From contig NZ_CP031093.1 of the NCBI RefSeq assembly GCF_004851605.1, positions 2,480,001 through 2,544,000 on the forward strand: a DNA stretch of 64,000 nt. The letters run 5' to 3'. The notes beneath the pieces were generated by a model that was not told the DNA's origin, made no database searches, and saw only the letters and a program-made list of their open reading frames with translations. A program made the position numbers and the translations under genes. The DNA comes from Hydrocarboniclastica marina. GTDB taxonomy: Bacteria > Pseudomonadota > Gammaproteobacteria > Pseudomonadales > Oleiphilaceae. Position 1 is the stretch's first letter. Each line of letters begins with the position of its first letter. Of the stretch, positions 27,558 to 37,461 are shown in pieces.

Positions 27558-29570
27558 CTACCGCCGCGGCACAAACGCCCGAACATTCTCCCGATTCACC
27601 GACTCAACCGGCACCTCCGGCTGGCTTTCTGAATGCGTCGTATCGACATCCGAATCAGAATCCACAGAAGCACAAAGGTCCCCCTGCCGCCAAACAAGAT
27701 CCGCCAAATCTGACGAAGGCGTATAGCCGATCGGTGCTTCAATCAACAACCGCCGCACCGCTTCACACTCAAAGTGATGACAGGCAATGTCCAGCTGCTC
27801 CAGAAACGCCAACATCTCTTTCCAGGACAGCGACACTTCCTGAGCCTTGAGGATGCGCGGGTGTCCGGTGCCCTGCGGATTATCCCCAATCAAAAGCTCC
27901 TCAAACAGCTTCTCCCCCGGCCGGAGCCCGGTAAAGACGACTTCTATATCGCCCTCGGGGTTCTGCTCATCCTTAACCTGAAAGCCCATCAGATGGACCA
28001 TCTTACGGGCCAGATCCGCAATGCGCACAGACTCGCCCATATCGAGCACAAATACCTCGCCCCCCTGCCCCATACTGCTGGCCTGCAGCACCAACTGGGC
28101 GGCTTCCGGGATCGTCATGAAGTAGCGAAAGATGTCCGGATGCGTCACAGTGACCGGCCCGCCGGCGCGTATCTGCTCGCGGAACAGCGGAACCACCGAA
28201 CCCGAAGAACCGAGCACGTTACCAAACCGCACCATGCAGAAACGGGTCGCATCCTGCCGCGCGGCAAGGGCCTGCAACGCCAGCTCTGCGGCACGCTTAC
28301 TCGCACCCATGGCATTGGTGGGGCGCACAGCTTTGTCAGTGGAGATCAGCACAAACGTCTCAACCCCCGCCCGGATAGCCGCCTCACCCGCATACCACGT
28401 GCCGAAGACGTTATTACGAACACCCTCAACGATATTGTGTTCCACCATGGGCACGTGCTTATAGGCAGCCGCGTGGTAAACCGTCTGCACGCCAAACGCA
28501 GACATAATCACTTCCAGACGGTGCTCTTTCTGGACTGAGCCCATGATCGCCGAAACCTCGACGCTCAGGCCTTCATTGACCACAACGGCTTTCAGCTCAT
28601 TCTCAATGCGATACAGGCCGAATTCCGACTGTTCAAACAGCACCAGTTTTGACGGCTTCAGCATTAAGATCTGCCGGCACAACTCTGAGCCGATAGAGCC
28701 ACCTGCACCGGTGACCATTACCACCTTGTCGCGAATACAGGCGTGTAACAGTTCTGGGTCTGGCACCACGGCGTCCCGCCCGAGGAGATCTTCAATTTCA
28801 AGGTCCCTGATTTCCGAGATCTGGGCCTTGCCGCTAACTAGCTCGCTCATCGAAGGAACGGTCTGGACCGTAACGGCCATGGGCTCTAGCAACTGGAGAA
28901 TATGCGCTCGTTCCTGGCGGGATGCGCCGTCGAGGGCCAGCAGAACTCGCTTCACACCAAATTGGCTGATAAGCCGGTCTAGCGACGAAGACGGATGAAC
29001 TGCTAAACCGTTTATGACTGTGCGACGTTTCAGCCTGTCGTCATCAATAAATACAACAGGACGATACTCCCCGCCCTGCTTGAGCGCGGATGCCAATTGC
29101 ATACCTGTGGGGCCGGCGCCGAAGATAATGACCTTATCAGTCTTGCGCCGGTCAATCAGGCCGACCGCGCCACGTACCGCCATCCGCGTGCCACCGGTAA
29201 ATACCAAAGCGACCGCCCAGTAGATCACCGGCACGGACCGAGGCACCGGCAGGTGCATCAGAAACCCCATAACCATCATCGCAAGCGACGAGATAGTCAC
29301 GCCGACCACGACAGCCGAAACCGCCTGGGTACTCATGAACCGAATCACAGCACGGTAAAGGCCGAGCCGAACAAAACAGGCGACTGTAACGAGAACTGTT
29401 CCAAAGAACAGCGCATAGAACTCAGGCAACGCAGGAACAAAGATCCGCTCAAGACGGAGGCTGAAGGCAGCCCAAAGCGCAAACGATAGCAACGTCACAT
29501 CCGCTACTACGGACATAATGCGCTTATAAACACGGGGGAGTTCGAGGAATCGAGCAAACAGACCGGTCAT
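27558..29570 (-). CDS. Membrane-bound nucleoside-diphosphate-sugar 4,6-dehydratase (WbpM/PglF/CapD type)
   Basis: 670 aa. Four N-terminal membrane segments, a CoA-binding-like Rossmann region (VIIFGAGPTGMQLASAL) and a C-terminal SDR dehydratase with VTGAGGSIGSELCRQ and the catalytic segment TDKAVRPTNAMGASKRAAE. Family members convert UDP-GlcNAc to its 4-keto-6-deoxy form, the route to UDP-QuiNAc/FucNAc and bacillosamine. It lies at the end of the O-antigen locus, as wbpM does in Pseudomonas. ATG at 29570 preferred over a TTG 15 bp upstream. Confidence 0.92.
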   Translation of the reverse strand: MTGLFARFLELPRVYKRIMSVVADVTLLSFALWAAFSLRLERIFVPALPEFYALFFGTVLVTVACFVRLGLYRAVIRFMSTQAVSAVVVGVTISSLAMMVMGFLMHLPVPRSVPVIYWAVALVFTGGTRMAVRGAVGLIDRRKTDKVIIFGAGPTGMQLASALKQGGEYRPVVFIDDDRLKRRTVINGLAVHPSSSLDRLISQFGVKRVLLALDGASRQERAHILQLLEPMAVTVQTVPSMSELVSGKAQISEIRDLEIEDLLGRDAVVPDPELLHACIRDKVVMVTGAGGSIGSELCRQILMLKPSKLVLFEQSEFGLYRIENELKAVVVNEGLSVEVSAIMGSVQKEHRLEVIMSAFGVQTVYHAAAYKHVPMVEHNIVEGVRNNVFGTWYAGEAAIRAGVETFVLISTDKAVRPTNAMGASKRAAELALQALAARQDATRFCMVRFGNVLGSSGSVVPLFREQIRAGGPVTVTHPDIFRYFMTIPEAAQLVLQASSMGQGGEVFVLDMGESVRIADLARKMVHLMGFQVKDEQNPEGDIEVVFTGLRPGEKLFEELLIGDNPQGTGHPRILKAQEVSLSWKEMLAFLEQLDIACHHFECEAVRRLLIEAPIGYTPSSDLADLVWRQGDLCASVDSDSDVDTTHSESQPEVPVESVNRENVRAFVPRR

Positions 29571-29689
29571 CCGGATACCAACCAACTAAGCGGAATAGAA
29601 GCCCTAGTCTAACGGTAAAGGACCGATAAATCAGCGTTATCAGGGTAAGTATTGGTACCCACCCTGACACTGCATAAACACCTGAATAC

Positions 29690-30064
29690 TTAGCTTTGTA
29701 CCCAGGAGTCCACAGCTTCCCGGCCGTACTGCTGGCGCCAGGCGTTCAAATCTTTCTGGTTACCGCCGCGAGTCTTAACAACTTCGCCGGTGTGGGGGTT
29801 CTTATATACTTTCAACGGACGCTTTCTACGGGTTTCGCCGACGCCTGATGAAGTATCGCCTTTTCCACGGACTGAAGGATCAATGTTGCCCAGGACCTCC
29901 AGAACATCCTTGGCGGACTTGCCATACTGATCCATCAACTTGCTCAGATTATCTTTGAACTCGAACTCTTTCTTGAGATCGTTGTTCTGCTCCATCTCCT
30001 GGATTTCCTGAGCCAACTGATCCATCAGCTGCTTCTTTTTGTAGTAATCGTTGATCTTTACCAT
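29690..30064 (-). CDS. MvaT-family H-NS-like nucleoid protein
   Basis: 124 aa. An N-terminal coiled-coil oligomerisation region (about 1-60, including LKKEFEFKDNLSKLMDQYGKS) is followed by a linker and a C-terminal DNA-binding domain with KVYKNPHTGEVVKTRGGNQKDLNAWRQQYG, the AT-pincer region of MvaT. MvaT silences AT-rich horizontally acquired DNA. Its place inside an AT-rich polysaccharide locus suggests a local or locus-linked silencer. The 207-bp gap upstream is AT-rich. Confidence 0.88.
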   Translation of the reverse strand: MVKINDYYKKKQLMDQLAQEIQEMEQNNDLKKEFEFKDNLSKLMDQYGKSAKDVLEVLGNIDPSVRGKGDTSSGVGETRRKRPLKVYKNPHTGEVVKTRGGNQKDLNAWRQQYGREAVDSWVQS

Positions 30065-30271
30065 TAGCTCACCTTAAAAAGCAACGTGGAAATATGCGGC
30101 TTATATTTAACATTGACCAGCTTAAGTCAGGGGTAACAATAATACAAAAATATTGTGAAGAACAATAATTAAAATCAACAGCGGAATGACTCAACCACAA
30201 CCGCCACATTGTAGAAGTAAATTTGACGTTACGAGGACGTGCTCAATATTCAAACGCACGCCGCAAATGCC

Positions 30272-30829
30272 TCAGTCCCTTCCCGGCACTCGATCTCCGG
30301 CCCCCTTGCCCGTGATAGTCATGAGGATATACTTGAAATAAGCGGATAACGTGAGATTTATTAACATTCTGGCATCAGTTTCAGCCAGTTTGCGAGGAGT
30401 CGACATATCAATACTGTTTACCTGAGCAAGCCCTGTAATGCCGGGGCGGGCGTTCAAGACACCTAGCGCTTCACGCTCGGCAATCAGCTCTTCCTGGTTG
30501 AATAAACAGGGCCTTGGGCCAACCAGGCTCATCTCTCCTTTTAGCACGTTCCATAGCTGGGGTAGCTCGTCTAGCTTCGTCCGGCGCAGGAAGCGGCCGA
30601 AGGGAGTTATTGACGCATGGCTAGCTAAATGAGTGGCAACTGAAGCTGTATCGACTTTCATGGTACGAAATTTGACAAGCGTAAAAGATTTTTTAAAACG
30701 GCCTACCCGTGCCTGACGAAACAACGGGGAACCGTTGTCATAAAATCCGACAAAGTAAATCACAAGCAGAAGCGGGGAGCCAAATGTTAATCCTAGCATC
30801 GCAAATAGAATATCAAGGAAACGGATCAT
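30272..30829 (-). CDS. Sugar-phosphate (initiating) transferase, PglC/WcaJ catalytic-domain type
   Basis: 185 aa. A single N-terminal membrane segment is followed by the bacterial sugar transferase signature: PLFRQARVGR, FTLVKFRTM, LRRTKLDELPQLWNVLKGEMSLVGPRP and RPGITGLAQVN. It transfers sugar-1-phosphate from a UDP-sugar to undecaprenyl phosphate, starting O-unit assembly. The ATG at 30829 overlaps the epimerase stop by 4 bp. With the dehydratase and epimerase it forms a likely UDP-QuiNAc/FucNAc initiation module. Confidence 0.92.
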   Translation of the reverse strand: MIRFLDILFAMLGLTFGSPLLLVIYFVGFYDNGSPLFRQARVGRFKKSFTLVKFRTMKVDTASVATHLASHASITPFGRFLRRTKLDELPQLWNVLKGEMSLVGPRPCLFNQEELIAEREALGVLNARPGITGLAQVNSIDMSTPRKLAETDARMLINLTLSAYFKYILMTITGKGAGDRVPGRD

Positions 30830-31761
30830 GGTTTGTCCTGATCTTGCGCGAAACAGCGTCGCAGACCTTCGTCGACGGAAAGAGGGGGTTCCCAGCCAAG
30901 ACATTCACGTGCTTTCGTGATATCAACCTGCAGCGAGCCCAATAATCGCATGGCTACCGGTTGTTTGTTCAGTAAAATAGCTCCTAATTTTAACAAACTC
31001 GACGGGACCGGTATCAAGCGCGAAGGCTTACCCATAGCAATAGCTAAGCGTCGCAGTAGCTCCGAGGTCGACATGTCTTCACCGTCTGCCGCAAGAAAAA
31101 CTTGGTTGGCGGCAGCCGGATGACCCATACAAGTGATAATCAAGTCTACTAAATTATCCCTCGATATTAGCGAGCGCTTGTTGTGAACAGCACCGAGTGG
31201 AAGTGGCAGCCCTTTCCCGACAAAGCGAACGAGAGCTCCAAAATTGCCAGGTGCATCAGGGCCGTACACAAGCGGAGGTCGAACAATAACAATTTCAAGC
31301 CCGGTATCGCGCTGGACCGCCCATAACCGCCTCTCTGCCTTCCATTTCGAACGAGCATATGATTCAACCGGTTCAGGCGTATCGTATTCCGTATAAGGTC
31401 GAGCATTTGCGCAGCCATTGACTCCAATGGAACTAATAAATATGAATCGCTTTACTCCTGCAACGGACGCTTGCCGAGCAAGATTGGCGGTCGCTTCGAC
31501 ATTCACCGCTTCAGTATCGCCAACCTTTCCATGAGCGACAGCAGCGCAATGGATGACAACTTCAACCCGATGTAGAAGCTTTGCGCAGTCCTCCCCACCG
31601 ATGAGGTTCGCTACTGCAACGAAACGAACGTGCTCAGGAAGAGACTCATGAGCTGCAGTTATGGAACGGGAGGTCCCAACTACTTCATGGCCACGAAACA
31701 CCAACTCGCGAAGCAAGGAACGGCCAACGAACCCGGTAGCACCAGTCAAAAGTATTTTCAC
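30826..31761 (-). CDS. NAD-dependent sugar epimerase/reductase (WbpV/WbpK-like)
   Basis: 311 aa extended SDR. The N-terminal LLTGATGFVGRSLLRELVFRG cofactor loop, FISSIGVNG and the YARSKWKAER form of the YxxxK catalytic pair are present. The family reduces or epimerises UDP-4-keto-6-deoxy-GlcNAc to UDP-QuiNAc or FucNAc. Start is GTG at 31761 overlapping the preceding stop by 4 bp. Confidence 0.87.
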   Translation of the reverse strand: MKILLTGATGFVGRSLLRELVFRGHEVVGTSRSITAAHESLPEHVRFVAVANLIGGEDCAKLLHRVEVVIHCAAVAHGKVGDTEAVNVEATANLARQASVAGVKRFIFISSIGVNGCANARPYTEYDTPEPVESYARSKWKAERRLWAVQRDTGLEIVIVRPPLVYGPDAPGNFGALVRFVGKGLPLPLGAVHNKRSLISRDNLVDLIITCMGHPAAANQVFLAADGEDMSTSELLRRLAIAMGKPSRLIPVPSSLLKLGAILLNKQPVAMRLLGSLQVDITKARECLGWEPPLSVDEGLRRCFAQDQDKP

Positions 31762-32873
31762 ACTAACTCTCGAACAACCCCATAATAAGCACCCAAAGTC
31801 TTCTCGAGCATTTGGTCGAAACTAAAATCTTCTTCGTAACGCTTCCTGCCCAACTCTCCCATTGCTCGCATACGATCAGCATCAGGCAGAATTTCTGCCA
31901 GCGCAGCGGTTAGTTCTCTGGCTGAACTCCTTGGAACCAGAAGCCCATTAATGCCATGATTCACAAGCTCGCTAATGCCGCCAACATCCGATGCAACGAC
32001 GGGCAGCGAAGCGCGCATGCCTTCGAGGATAGTCAGCGGCAAACCTTCCCAGAGCGAAATCAGGACCAGAAGGTCTGCTTCTGCCAGCAATTCCGGAACG
32101 TCATCACGTGAGCCAAGAAAATTAACCCTGTCAGATAGCTTTAGCTCGAAGGCTTTTTGCCGCGCATACCTAATAGTGGGGCCGTCTCCGACTAAGTCCA
32201 ACTGCCATTCCAGAAAACGCAGCGGTGCCAGAGACTCCAGCAAAAGGCAATGATCTTTTGGTTGTTCAAACCTCGCTACCATTATCAGACGTACCGGCGA
32301 GCCTCCACCGCTCTTATTGTTTGCTGGTGTGTCAAAATCTATCTCAGGCACTCCGTTGTGAACTGTGATTAGTTGCTGGGGACCAGAAACGCCGGCTGCC
32401 AGCGCAATAGACCTATCGTATTCTGAAACGGTAATGATCTTTTCACAGCGTAACGCCATGAAACGCTCTACCCGAATATAAATTGCTTTCTTGAGCCCCG
32501 ACACACCTTCAGTAAATGGCCAGCCATGCGCCGTGTGAATCACTGGTAAGGAAAGACGTCTTGCGGCGAGTCGTCCCAGCATGCCAGCTTTGGCCGAGTG
32601 AGTATGAACTAAGTCGGGGGAAAGTTCAGCAAGGACTCTAACTAGCTCAAAATAACCTTTTACTTCGTCTAATGGAGATATTTCACGCACCATGTAACGC
32701 AGAGCTAGGGTTTTTAAGCCCATTTCTTCGGCAATTTTATGCACCAAGCCATTTCCGCCGATAAGAATCACCACTTCATGGCCAGCTCCTTGTACGCCTT
32801 TAGCAAGAGCCAAGACATGAGCACTTGCGCCACCAATGACGTCAGATCGGGTAATTATGTAAACGACTTTCAA
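31758..32873 (-). CDS. Glycosyltransferase family 4
   Basis: 371 aa GT-B protein. The N-terminal segment VVYIITRSDVIGGASAHV and HTHSAKAGMLGRLAAR are followed by the nucleotide-sugar domain with VARFEQPKDHCLLLE, DLLVLISLWEGLPLTILEGM and SDVGGISELV. No ATG is available upstream; a TAA lies two codons before a TTG that gives the expected N-terminus, so the start is probably TTG at 32873. An ACAGGT repeat lies about 60 bp upstream. Confidence 0.9.
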   Translation of the reverse strand: MKVVYIITRSDVIGGASAHVLALAKGVQGAGHEVVILIGGNGLVHKIAEEMGLKTLALRYMVREISPLDEVKGYFELVRVLAELSPDLVHTHSAKAGMLGRLAARRLSLPVIHTAHGWPFTEGVSGLKKAIYIRVERFMALRCEKIITVSEYDRSIALAAGVSGPQQLITVHNGVPEIDFDTPANNKSGGGSPVRLIMVARFEQPKDHCLLLESLAPLRFLEWQLDLVGDGPTIRYARQKAFELKLSDRVNFLGSRDDVPELLAEADLLVLISLWEGLPLTILEGMRASLPVVASDVGGISELVNHGINGLLVPRSSARELTAALAEILPDADRMRAMGELGRKRYEEDFSFDQMLEKTLGAYYGVVRELV

Positions 32874-32934
32874 TATTTAGGTGCCCTTACAAAATATATT
32901 GTTTTATCTGGCGCTAGCTCTACATAACACCAAT

Positions 32935-32964
32935 ACAGGTACAGGTACAGGTACAGGTACAGGT
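32935..32964. repeat. Five tandem copies of ACAGGT
   Basis: A perfect hexanucleotide repeat (5 units) in the non-coding stretch upstream of the GT4 gene and 80 bp from the IS3 end. It is outside any reading frame, so copy-number change would alter spacing and not a frame. Confidence 0.92.
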
Positions 32965-33083
32965 ATTAATAAAGCTCCAACTTACTAAGTTTTTCTACCC
33001 TACATCAATGAATTGAAACTATCGCTAAATAGCGAGGTTCGCCCGGTAATCCCCCCATTTTTAGCAGGGTTCAAAAGTAGAGC

Positions 33084-33920
33084 TCAGGCCACAGCGGCCA
33101 GTTTCTGTTGTGGGGTGATGCCCCCGAGGGCCATGTTGGGCCGTTCGTGATTATAGGTCCATAGCCACTGCGTGGCATATTCCTGAACCTCTTCAATGGA
33201 GCCGAACAGGTATTGAGCCAGCCAGTCGTAGCGTACGGTGCGGTTGTAGAGCTCGATGTACGCATTCTGCTGCGGGTTGCCGGGCTGGATAAAGACCAGT
33301 TTAATGCCCCGCCTCTCGGCCCAGGCAGCCAAGGTGGCACTGATGTATTCCGGACCGTTGTCGCAGCGGATCTGAGCAGGTGCGCCCCGCCACTCGATGA
33401 TCTGATTCAGCGCTCGCATAACACGCTCAGAAGGCAGTGACAGGTCAACCTCAATGCCCAGGCCCTCGCGGTTGTAGTCGTCGATCACGTTGAACAGCCG
33501 GTAGCTGCGACCGTCCTCTAACTGATCGTGCATGAAGTCCATGGACCAGCTGGTGTTGATGGCCGTGGGCACTGCCAGTGGCTCGGGCTTCTCCCGTACC
33601 AGCCGCTTGCGGGGCTTGATACGCAGATTCAGCTCCAGTTCCCGGTAGATCCGGTAAACGCGTTTGTGGTTCCAGCGGTAACCCTTGACGTTGCGCAGGT
33701 ACAGAAAACACAGACCAAAGCCCCAGTTTCGTTGGTTGTGCGTCAGTCTGATCAGCCAGTCCGCGATCTCGGCGTTCTCACTGCTTAGTTTGGCTTGGTA
33801 CCGGTAGCAGGTCTCGCTGATACTGAACATCCAGCAGGCCAAGCGAATACTGACGTGCTTTTCACTGACGGCGCTCTGCGCCATCTCACGGCGACGAGAC
33901 GGCTTTACCACTTTTTTTCG
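33084..33920 (-). CDS. IS3-family transposase OrfB (integrase core, DDE)
   Basis: The frame is entered by -1 frameshift after OrfA and continues with the HTH_21 region ([46 protein letters not shown]) and the rve catalytic core. The DDE residues are recognisable: [19 protein letters not shown] and the [15 protein letters not shown] glutamate. No truncation is seen. Confidence 0.92.
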   Translation of the reverse strand, partial: RKKVVKPSRRREMAQSAVSEKHVSIRLACWMFSISETCYRYQAKLSSENAEIADWLIRLTHNQRNWGFGLCFLYLRNVKGYRWNHKRVYRIYRELELNLRIKPRKRLVREKPEPLAVPTAINTSWSMDFMHDQLEDGRSYRLFNVIDDYNREGLGIEVDLSLPSERVMRALNQIIEWRGAPAQIRCDNGPEYISATLAAWAERRGIKLVFIQPGNPQQNAYIELYNRTVRYDWLAQYLFGSIEEVQEYATQWLWTYNHERPNMALGGITPQQKLAAVA

Positions 33921-34171
33921 ATGGCCTCCTTGAGGATGTCCGACTTGAGCCGCTCCTCGGCGTACATCTTCTTGAGCCGACGGTTTTCGTCCTCCAGCTC
34001 TTTCAGGCGGGCCATCATCGATGCGTCCATCCCGCCGAACTTCGCGCGCCATTTATAAAAGCTGGCGCTGCTCATGCCGTGTTCACGGCACAGCTCCGGA
34101 ACCGGTACGCCATTCTCGGCTTGTTTGAGAATCGACAGGATCTGGCTGTCGGAAAAACGTGACTTCTTCAT
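33905..34171 (-). CDS. IS3-family transposase OrfA
   Basis: 88 aa. A helix-turn-helix domain ([40 protein letters not shown]) is followed by a leucine-zipper-like helix ([18 protein letters not shown]). Near its 3' end the A7G slippery run at 33911-33918 permits a -1 shift into OrfB, the usual way to make the OrfAB transposase. Confidence 0.92.
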   Translation of the reverse strand: MKKSRFSDSQILSILKQAENGVPVPELCREHGMSSASFYKWRAKFGGMDASMMARLKELEDENRRLKKMYAEERLKSDILKEAIEKKW

Positions 34172-34414
34172 GCAGAATCTCCCTGCGTTTAGCTTACGGA
34201 AAATTCTACTTTTGAGTACCACTGTTTCTCGGGGGGATTACCCCCCAGCTCTGGCTCTCCTGCTGGGCCATTTATATTGTAAAAGTGACGGCGATTTCAA
34301 AAATTAAAGTCATGCATCCGGCTAGAAAAACGCCAGATTCCAAGCGCGTCCCTCCGGCTTATCATTGTAGACATCAAGCTCACCCTAATGCCCAAAAGGC
34401 ATGCGACCGGACGG

Positions 34415-35575
34415 TCAAGCATCTGGCAAAGAGGTAACTGACTGAGAACGCCAACAGTTCTCATAAGCACTAACCATACTCGCTAGAGAGAACCGAGCTT
34501 GAATTCTCTGCACACATTTCGACTCATACTCGGCCCAATCCTTGGGGCACTCTGCCCACTTATAGTGCATGTGTTTGATCAACTCAGAGAGCCCCAGAGA
34601 ATCACCCGGCGAACAAGATAAGCTCTCGTCTCCTATAATATCCAAGGCGTCACCGACCCTCGTTGTCACACAAGGCGTACCACAAGCCATAGCTTCCGCA
34701 AGTACATTAGGAAAACCTTCAGCCGAGCTCGCAAGCACATGTAAATCTAATGCATTCATAACCGCAGGAATATCATTGCGCTGCCCAGCCAAGATGACTT
34801 TACCCTTTAGGTCTAATTCGTCCAAGAGCTTGACTAAAGTTGCATTCTGAATATCCAAACCCGTTCCAACCAAAACACAACGAAAATCTACACTAGCCTT
34901 CTTCAGTAGTGCTAGAGCTCTTAACAAATTATCGTGATCCTTGAATGGATCGAAGCGCCCAACCTTACCGATCAGAAATTCCGTCCGTTTTATTCCCAAC
35001 GATTCGCGCACTCCATATCCAGCTTCTGCATTGGGCGCGAACTGACTCAAATCATAGCCGTTAGGGATTACTATTAGCTTATGCTCTGCATACCCCAGCT
35101 CTGCATGGACAATCAGTGCTTTTTTCGCACAACAGACTATTTTTTCAGGCACCCAGCTAGAGATTGAGGCACAAAGACGAGCAACCCATCTGGTCGAGCG
35201 CTTTGTTTTATTCTTGTCCAAGGTCGAATGCCTAACGCCCCAGAAAACACGCTTAACTCCGGCAAATCTTGCGGCAAGACCACCGAAAAGATCAGCATGG
35301 TACATCCATGTCTGCACTAGATCCGGCTCGTTGTTCCGAATCAGAGCCGCTAACCGAACAAAGCTGACCAAACTTGGCTTGCCTGGGCGCATCCCTAGAC
35401 AATGCACCTTAATACCGCTCTCGCGGAGCATACTCCCGTATTTTCCCTCATCTGTTAAAGAAACCACGGAGTGCCGCACAGCTCGACTATTTAGACATAG
35501 ACGTGCTAAAACGCCTTCGGCTCCACCATCTCCGAGCCCCGTAATGACATGTAGCACTCTTTCGACTTGCTTCAT
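34415..35575 (-). CDS. Glycosyltransferase family 4
   Basis: 386 aa GT-B protein. VLHVITGLGDGGAEGVLARLC at the N-terminus, TWMYHADLFGGLAARFAG, IPNGYDLSQF, KVGRFDPFKDHDNLLRALALL and the donor-site SSAEGFPNVLAEAMACGTPCVTTRVGD are typical. ATG at 35575, 2 bp after asnB. An O-unit transferase of unknown linkage. The 172-bp stretch between it and the IS holds no gene. Confidence 0.9.
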   Translation of the reverse strand: MKQVERVLHVITGLGDGGAEGVLARLCLNSRAVRHSVVSLTDEGKYGSMLRESGIKVHCLGMRPGKPSLVSFVRLAALIRNNEPDLVQTWMYHADLFGGLAARFAGVKRVFWGVRHSTLDKNKTKRSTRWVARLCASISSWVPEKIVCCAKKALIVHAELGYAEHKLIVIPNGYDLSQFAPNAEAGYGVRESLGIKRTEFLIGKVGRFDPFKDHDNLLRALALLKKASVDFRCVLVGTGLDIQNATLVKLLDELDLKGKVILAGQRNDIPAVMNALDLHVLASSAEGFPNVLAEAMACGTPCVTTRVGDALDIIGDESLSCSPGDSLGLSELIKHMHYKWAECPKDWAEYESKCVQRIQARFSLASMVSAYENCWRSQSVTSLPDA

Positions 35576-35577
35576 CG

Positions 35578-37461
35578 CTACTGTTTTTCCAACCAAGCCT
35601 GAAACATCAGCACACTCCAAAGACGTGTAGAATGGTCCCTCCTGCCGTTCAAATGATCTAACCACATGTTACGTACAGGTGCAGTATAAAAATAGCCTTC
35701 CTGCTCCAACCGACGCTCTTCCAACAGAGCTTCCGCCCAATTTTTTAGCGGCCCTCGAAGCCAATTCCCCAACGGGACGGAAAAACCGCTTTTAGGCCGC
35801 TCGATTAGCTCTCGCGGTACATGCCTGTATAACACCTCGCGTAATGCCCATTTGCCTATACCACCTCGGATTTTCATATTGAGCGGCAACCGCCAAGCTA
35901 GTTCGACTACCCTATGGTCCAGCAGAGGCACACGGGTCTCCAAACTATTCGCCATTGCAGCGCGATCAACTTTAACCAGAATATCGTCGGTCATGTACTG
36001 CGCGGTATCGATTGCCATCATCCAGCTCTCGAAAGAGTCAGTTACTGGCCATTCCGTGGGTGAGCTCATAAATGTCGGCAAAACATCCGCTCCTTTGACG
36101 ACGCGGTTGGGTTGGGACCAATGACTCATTAGAATCTGGTAGAAGCTTTCCTTACTCTTGGCAGGCAATACTGCCCGCAATTTTGAAAGTTTATCAGTCA
36201 AAGGCCATCCGCTAAGGAACCCCGCTGTAAGCTGTCTTAGCGGCAGTGGTAACCGACTTAAATAACCCCAGATTCGAGGCGCGAATCGGTATGGGTTATA
36301 CCCACCAAAAAGTTCATCCCCACCGTCCCCACTTAGGGCTACCGCGACATGTTGTCTCGCCAACTTCCCCACCAGGAAAGTTGGCATTTGCGAACTGTCC
36401 GCAAAAGGCTCGCAATAAAAGTTAGGCAGGTCAGGAACTAACTCTAGCGCATCTCTAGAGGTGACGTAGAGTTCCGTATGCTCTGTACCCAAGTGTCTAG
36501 CAACTTCTTTTGCGTACTGGGCCTCATTATATCCCTCCTCATCAAACCCAATGGCAAACGTCTTTACACGCCTAGTAGACTGCCGCTGCATTAAGGCAAC
36601 CACAGTGCTGCTATCTACTCCACCGCTCAGAAAAGCTCCGAGTGGAACATCGGCGAGCATCTGACCAGCTACGGACAGGCTGATAGTTTTTTCGAGCAAC
36701 TCCACAGCATCACTGTCACTGCACTCCAAAGGATAAGCGGAGCCATAGCTAACATGATCGGCTAACTGCCAGTAGGATCGCGTTTGGACCTGGGCTCGGG
36801 TTTGGTGCTTTCGAATCTGTACGAAATGCCCTGCGGGGAGTTTCTCAATCCCTTCGTAAATGGTGTGAGGCGCAGGAATATAATTATGGCGCAATAAGAG
36901 GGCCAGCGCTCCTCTACTAACATCTGCGTTGAATGCGGGATGGCAAGTAAGTGCCTTTAATTCAGAGCCAAAGAGCATTATTCCACTACACCAGCCGAAA
37001 TAAAGCGGCTTTTCTCCCAGTCGATCACGCGCAAGCGTCAACTGCTGCTCCTGCTTATCCCACACCGCTAGCGCAAACATTCCAACCGTTGCTTTAAGAG
37101 TGCGCAGTAGACCCCAGACCGAAAAACAAGCGAGAAGCGTTTCGGTATCAGAATGGCCGCGCCAGCGCGGTGAGGCCCCTTGCGCCTCTAGCTCCCTACG
37201 CAAGTCCAGATGGTTATAGATTTCCCCGTTAAAGGTCATCATATATCTTTCGCACGACGAGGCCATAGGTTGATGGCCGGCAGGAGAAAGATCCACAATC
37301 GCCAGCCTTGTATGAGCTAAGCCAACACCACTCTTCTCGTCAAACCACTGGCCATAATGATCTGGCCCCCTATGTTGGATGGTACCGCCAGCCGCCCTCA
37401 ATATAGAAGATGGCGAGCTTGACAGAGCACGATCACCTAAAAACCCAAAAATACCGCACAT
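35578..37461 (-). CDS. asnB: Asparagine synthase (glutamine-hydrolysing)-like protein
   Basis: 627 aa. N-terminal Ntn glutaminase with catalytic Cys2 (MCGIFGF) and C-terminal synthetase domain with the SGGVDSSTV pyrophosphate loop near residue 265. In polysaccharide loci such homologues probably amidate sugar acids or amino-acid decorations; ordinary asparagine synthesis is equally possible. It overlaps wzy by one base. Confidence 0.9.
   Translation of the reverse strand: MCGIFGFLGDRALSSSPSSILRAAGGTIQHRGPDHYGQWFDEKSGVGLAHTRLAIVDLSPAGHQPMASSCERYMMTFNGEIYNHLDLRRELEAQGASPRWRGHSDTETLLACFSVWGLLRTLKATVGMFALAVWDKQEQQLTLARDRLGEKPLYFGWCSGIMLFGSELKALTCHPAFNADVSRGALALLLRHNYIPAPHTIYEGIEKLPAGHFVQIRKHQTRAQVQTRSYWQLADHVSYGSAYPLECSDSDAVELLEKTISLSVAGQMLADVPLGAFLSGGVDSSTVVALMQRQSTRRVKTFAIGFDEEGYNEAQYAKEVARHLGTEHTELYVTSRDALELVPDLPNFYCEPFADSSQMPTFLVGKLARQHVAVALSGDGGDELFGGYNPYRFAPRIWGYLSRLPLPLRQLTAGFLSGWPLTDKLSKLRAVLPAKSKESFYQILMSHWSQPNRVVKGADVLPTFMSSPTEWPVTDSFESWMMAIDTAQYMTDDILVKVDRAAMANSLETRVPLLDHRVVELAWRLPLNMKIRGGIGKWALREVLYRHVPRELIERPKSGFSVPLGNWLRGPLKNWAEALLEERRLEQEGYFYTAPVRNMWLDHLNGRRDHSTRLWSVLMFQAWLEKQ

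Larger units (their letters stand above)
33045..34242 (-). mobile_element. IS3-family insertion sequence (about 1.2 kb)
   Basis: Imperfect terminal inverted repeats start GGTAATCCCCCC at both ends (33045-33056 and complement 34231-34242), with TCAAAAGTAGA shared further in. Inside are orfA and orfB in the IS3 arrangement. A clear target duplication is not visible. It sits between two glycosyltransferase genes of the O-antigen locus and interrupts neither. Subgroup IS407-like by protein resemblance, not verified. Confidence 0.9.
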
